A stretch of DNA of 64,000 nucleotides from Sedimentimonas flavescens (lineage in GTDB: Bacteria > Pseudomonadota > Alphaproteobacteria > Rhodobacterales > Rhodobacteraceae). The notes under the pieces were generated by a model. The model searched no databases. It was not told the origin of the DNA and saw only the letters and a list, made by a program, of their open reading frames with translations. The translations under genes were made by a program, and so were the position numbers. This document shows, piece by piece, positions 63,317 to 64,000 of the stretch. The DNA lies in NCBI RefSeq assembly GCF_019264375.1, contig NZ_JAHVAI010000001.1, forward strand, positions 62,001-126,000, written 5' to 3'. Each line of letters starts with the position of its first letter. Within the stretch, counting starts at the first letter, position 1.

Positions 63317-64000
63317 CGCCCTCTCCCTGCCGCGCCATCTCGTCTAGATAGCCCCCCAGAACCGCAGCCCCGTCGCCCAGGGCCGCGATGCGCCCCTTTT
63401 CAAGCCACAGGACCGTTTCATAACCTGCCAGATCCGCCGGGTCGTGCGAGACATGGATAACGGCCCCCTGAAACAACCCAAGATAGCGGGTCAGCTGGGC
63501 CTTTGTCGGAATGTCCAGCCCGGCGAAGGGTTCGTCCAGCAGCAGCGTTCGCGGCGCCATCGCGACGACCGACATCAGGCAGACAAGATGTTTTTGCCCT
63601 TGCGAAAGGGTCGACACGAAAACATCGGCCCAGTCAGATTTCCCGAACCGCGCAAGGGTCGCGCGCGCCTCGTCCTGCGCTGCGCGCTTGCTGCGCCCGA
63701 GTTGTCTCAGACCAAAAACGATCTCCTCCAGAACGGTCGGAAAGATGATCTGATGATCGGGGTTCTGAAACAGGATGCCGACCTCACGCAATGCCGCGCG
63801 ACGATCGGACAGGACATCGGTGCCATTCAAGCGGCACTGACCGGCGGAGGGGGCAACCAACCCCGCCACAAGCCGCAGCAGGGTCGACTTGCCCGAGCCG
63901 TTGCGCCCGACAATGCCTAAGCGCCGGAACGACAGATCCAGATTGATCCGCTCAAGAACAAGCCGCGCGTCAAGCTGAAGGCTCGCCTCAGTGATCTCCA
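63291..64000 (-). CDS. bioM: Energy-coupling factor transporter ATPase (BioM), 5' end beyond window
   Basis: The reading frame runs off the right edge, so the N-terminus is missing by a few residues. The visible part has LVLERINLDLSFRRLGIVGR, Walker A GRNGSGKST, a signature LSQGQKHLVCLMS (LSGGQ variant) and Walker B LLLDEPFAGLD. It is the ATPase of the biotin ECF transporter together with BioN and BioY. Confidence 0.9.
   Translation of the reverse strand, partial: EITEASLQLDARLVLERINLDLSFRRLGIVGRNGSGKSTLLRLVAGLVAPSAGQCRLNGTDVLSDRRAALREVGILFQNPDHQIIFPTVLEEIVFGLRQLGRSKRAAQDEARATLARFGKSDWADVFVSTLSQGQKHLVCLMSVVAMAPRTLLLDEPFAGLDIPTKAQLTRYLGLFQGAVIHVSHDPADLAGYETVLWLEKGRIAALGDGAAVLGGYLDEMARQGEGDDISHLAG

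Overview
The window looks like chromosomal DNA from an alphaproteobacterium of the Rhodobacteraceae (Rhodobacter/Paracoccus-like). The evidence is uniformly high GC, CarD, a 7Fe ferredoxin, an RpoH-type sigma factor, DUF1150 next to Hsp20, DUF6476, the BioMNY biotin transporter, and a GC-rich intergenic element of the kind I recall from Rhodobacterales after purK. Genes are densely packed on both strands, often with 1-4 nt overlaps. I see no phage, transposase, integrase, CRISPR array or rRNA operon. I could not place it at species level.

Layout. 0-14 kb: CoA-binding protein, rlmB, tRNA-Tyr, a DxD glycosyltransferase-like protein, O-acetylhomoserine sulfhydrylase, an orphan 901-aa protein with a GspL/PilM-like N-terminus and PilP/GspC-like C-terminus, a Kef-type antiporter, carD, fdxA, and a SUV3-like helicase with an S4 protein. 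14-22 kb: SCP2 protein and hydrolase, the four-gene Anbu proteasome / transglutaminase / alpha-E / ATP-grasp operon, oligoendopeptidase F and a Hint protein. 22-35 kb: pgeF, a MidA-type methyltransferase, lgt, ubiK, NUDIX, rluD, rpoH, an ankyrin protein, an oxidoreductase, Lrp/AsnC opposite trxB, DUF1150-hsp20, purEK. 35-49 kb: EamA transporter, lipase-like protein, prs, HCCA-isomerase-like protein and hydrolase, MATE pump, cytochrome b561 and c', methyltransferase, PPK2, GST, parE, ybaK, ilvD, VOC protein.

49-64 kb is the most interesting part. A GntR regulator faces a class III aminotransferase plus SnoaL-like gene across two matching palindromes. Next comes a minus-strand cluster of about 9.1 kb: pxpA (LamB/YcsF), a 77-aa biotinyl carrier, a biotin carboxylase, pxpB (KipI), pxpC (KipA) and a complete branched-chain-amino-acid-type ABC transporter (livG, F, H, M, K). 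A divergent LysR regulator heads it, followed by the biotin ECF transporter bioYNM, whose ATPase gene runs off the window end. KipI and KipA are the two halves of the urea carboxylase carboxyltransferase domain, so biotin carboxylase + carrier + KipI/KipA + YcsF amounts to a split, biotin-dependent amide carboxylase/hydrolase with its own importer. The neighbouring transaminase suggests a lactam or cyclic-amide to amino-acid route; the substrate is inference.

Other context: the Anbu operon is a conserved set of unknown physiological function, and the PilM-PilP-like fusion sits with no other pilus or type II secretion gene. Most remaining genes are housekeeping.
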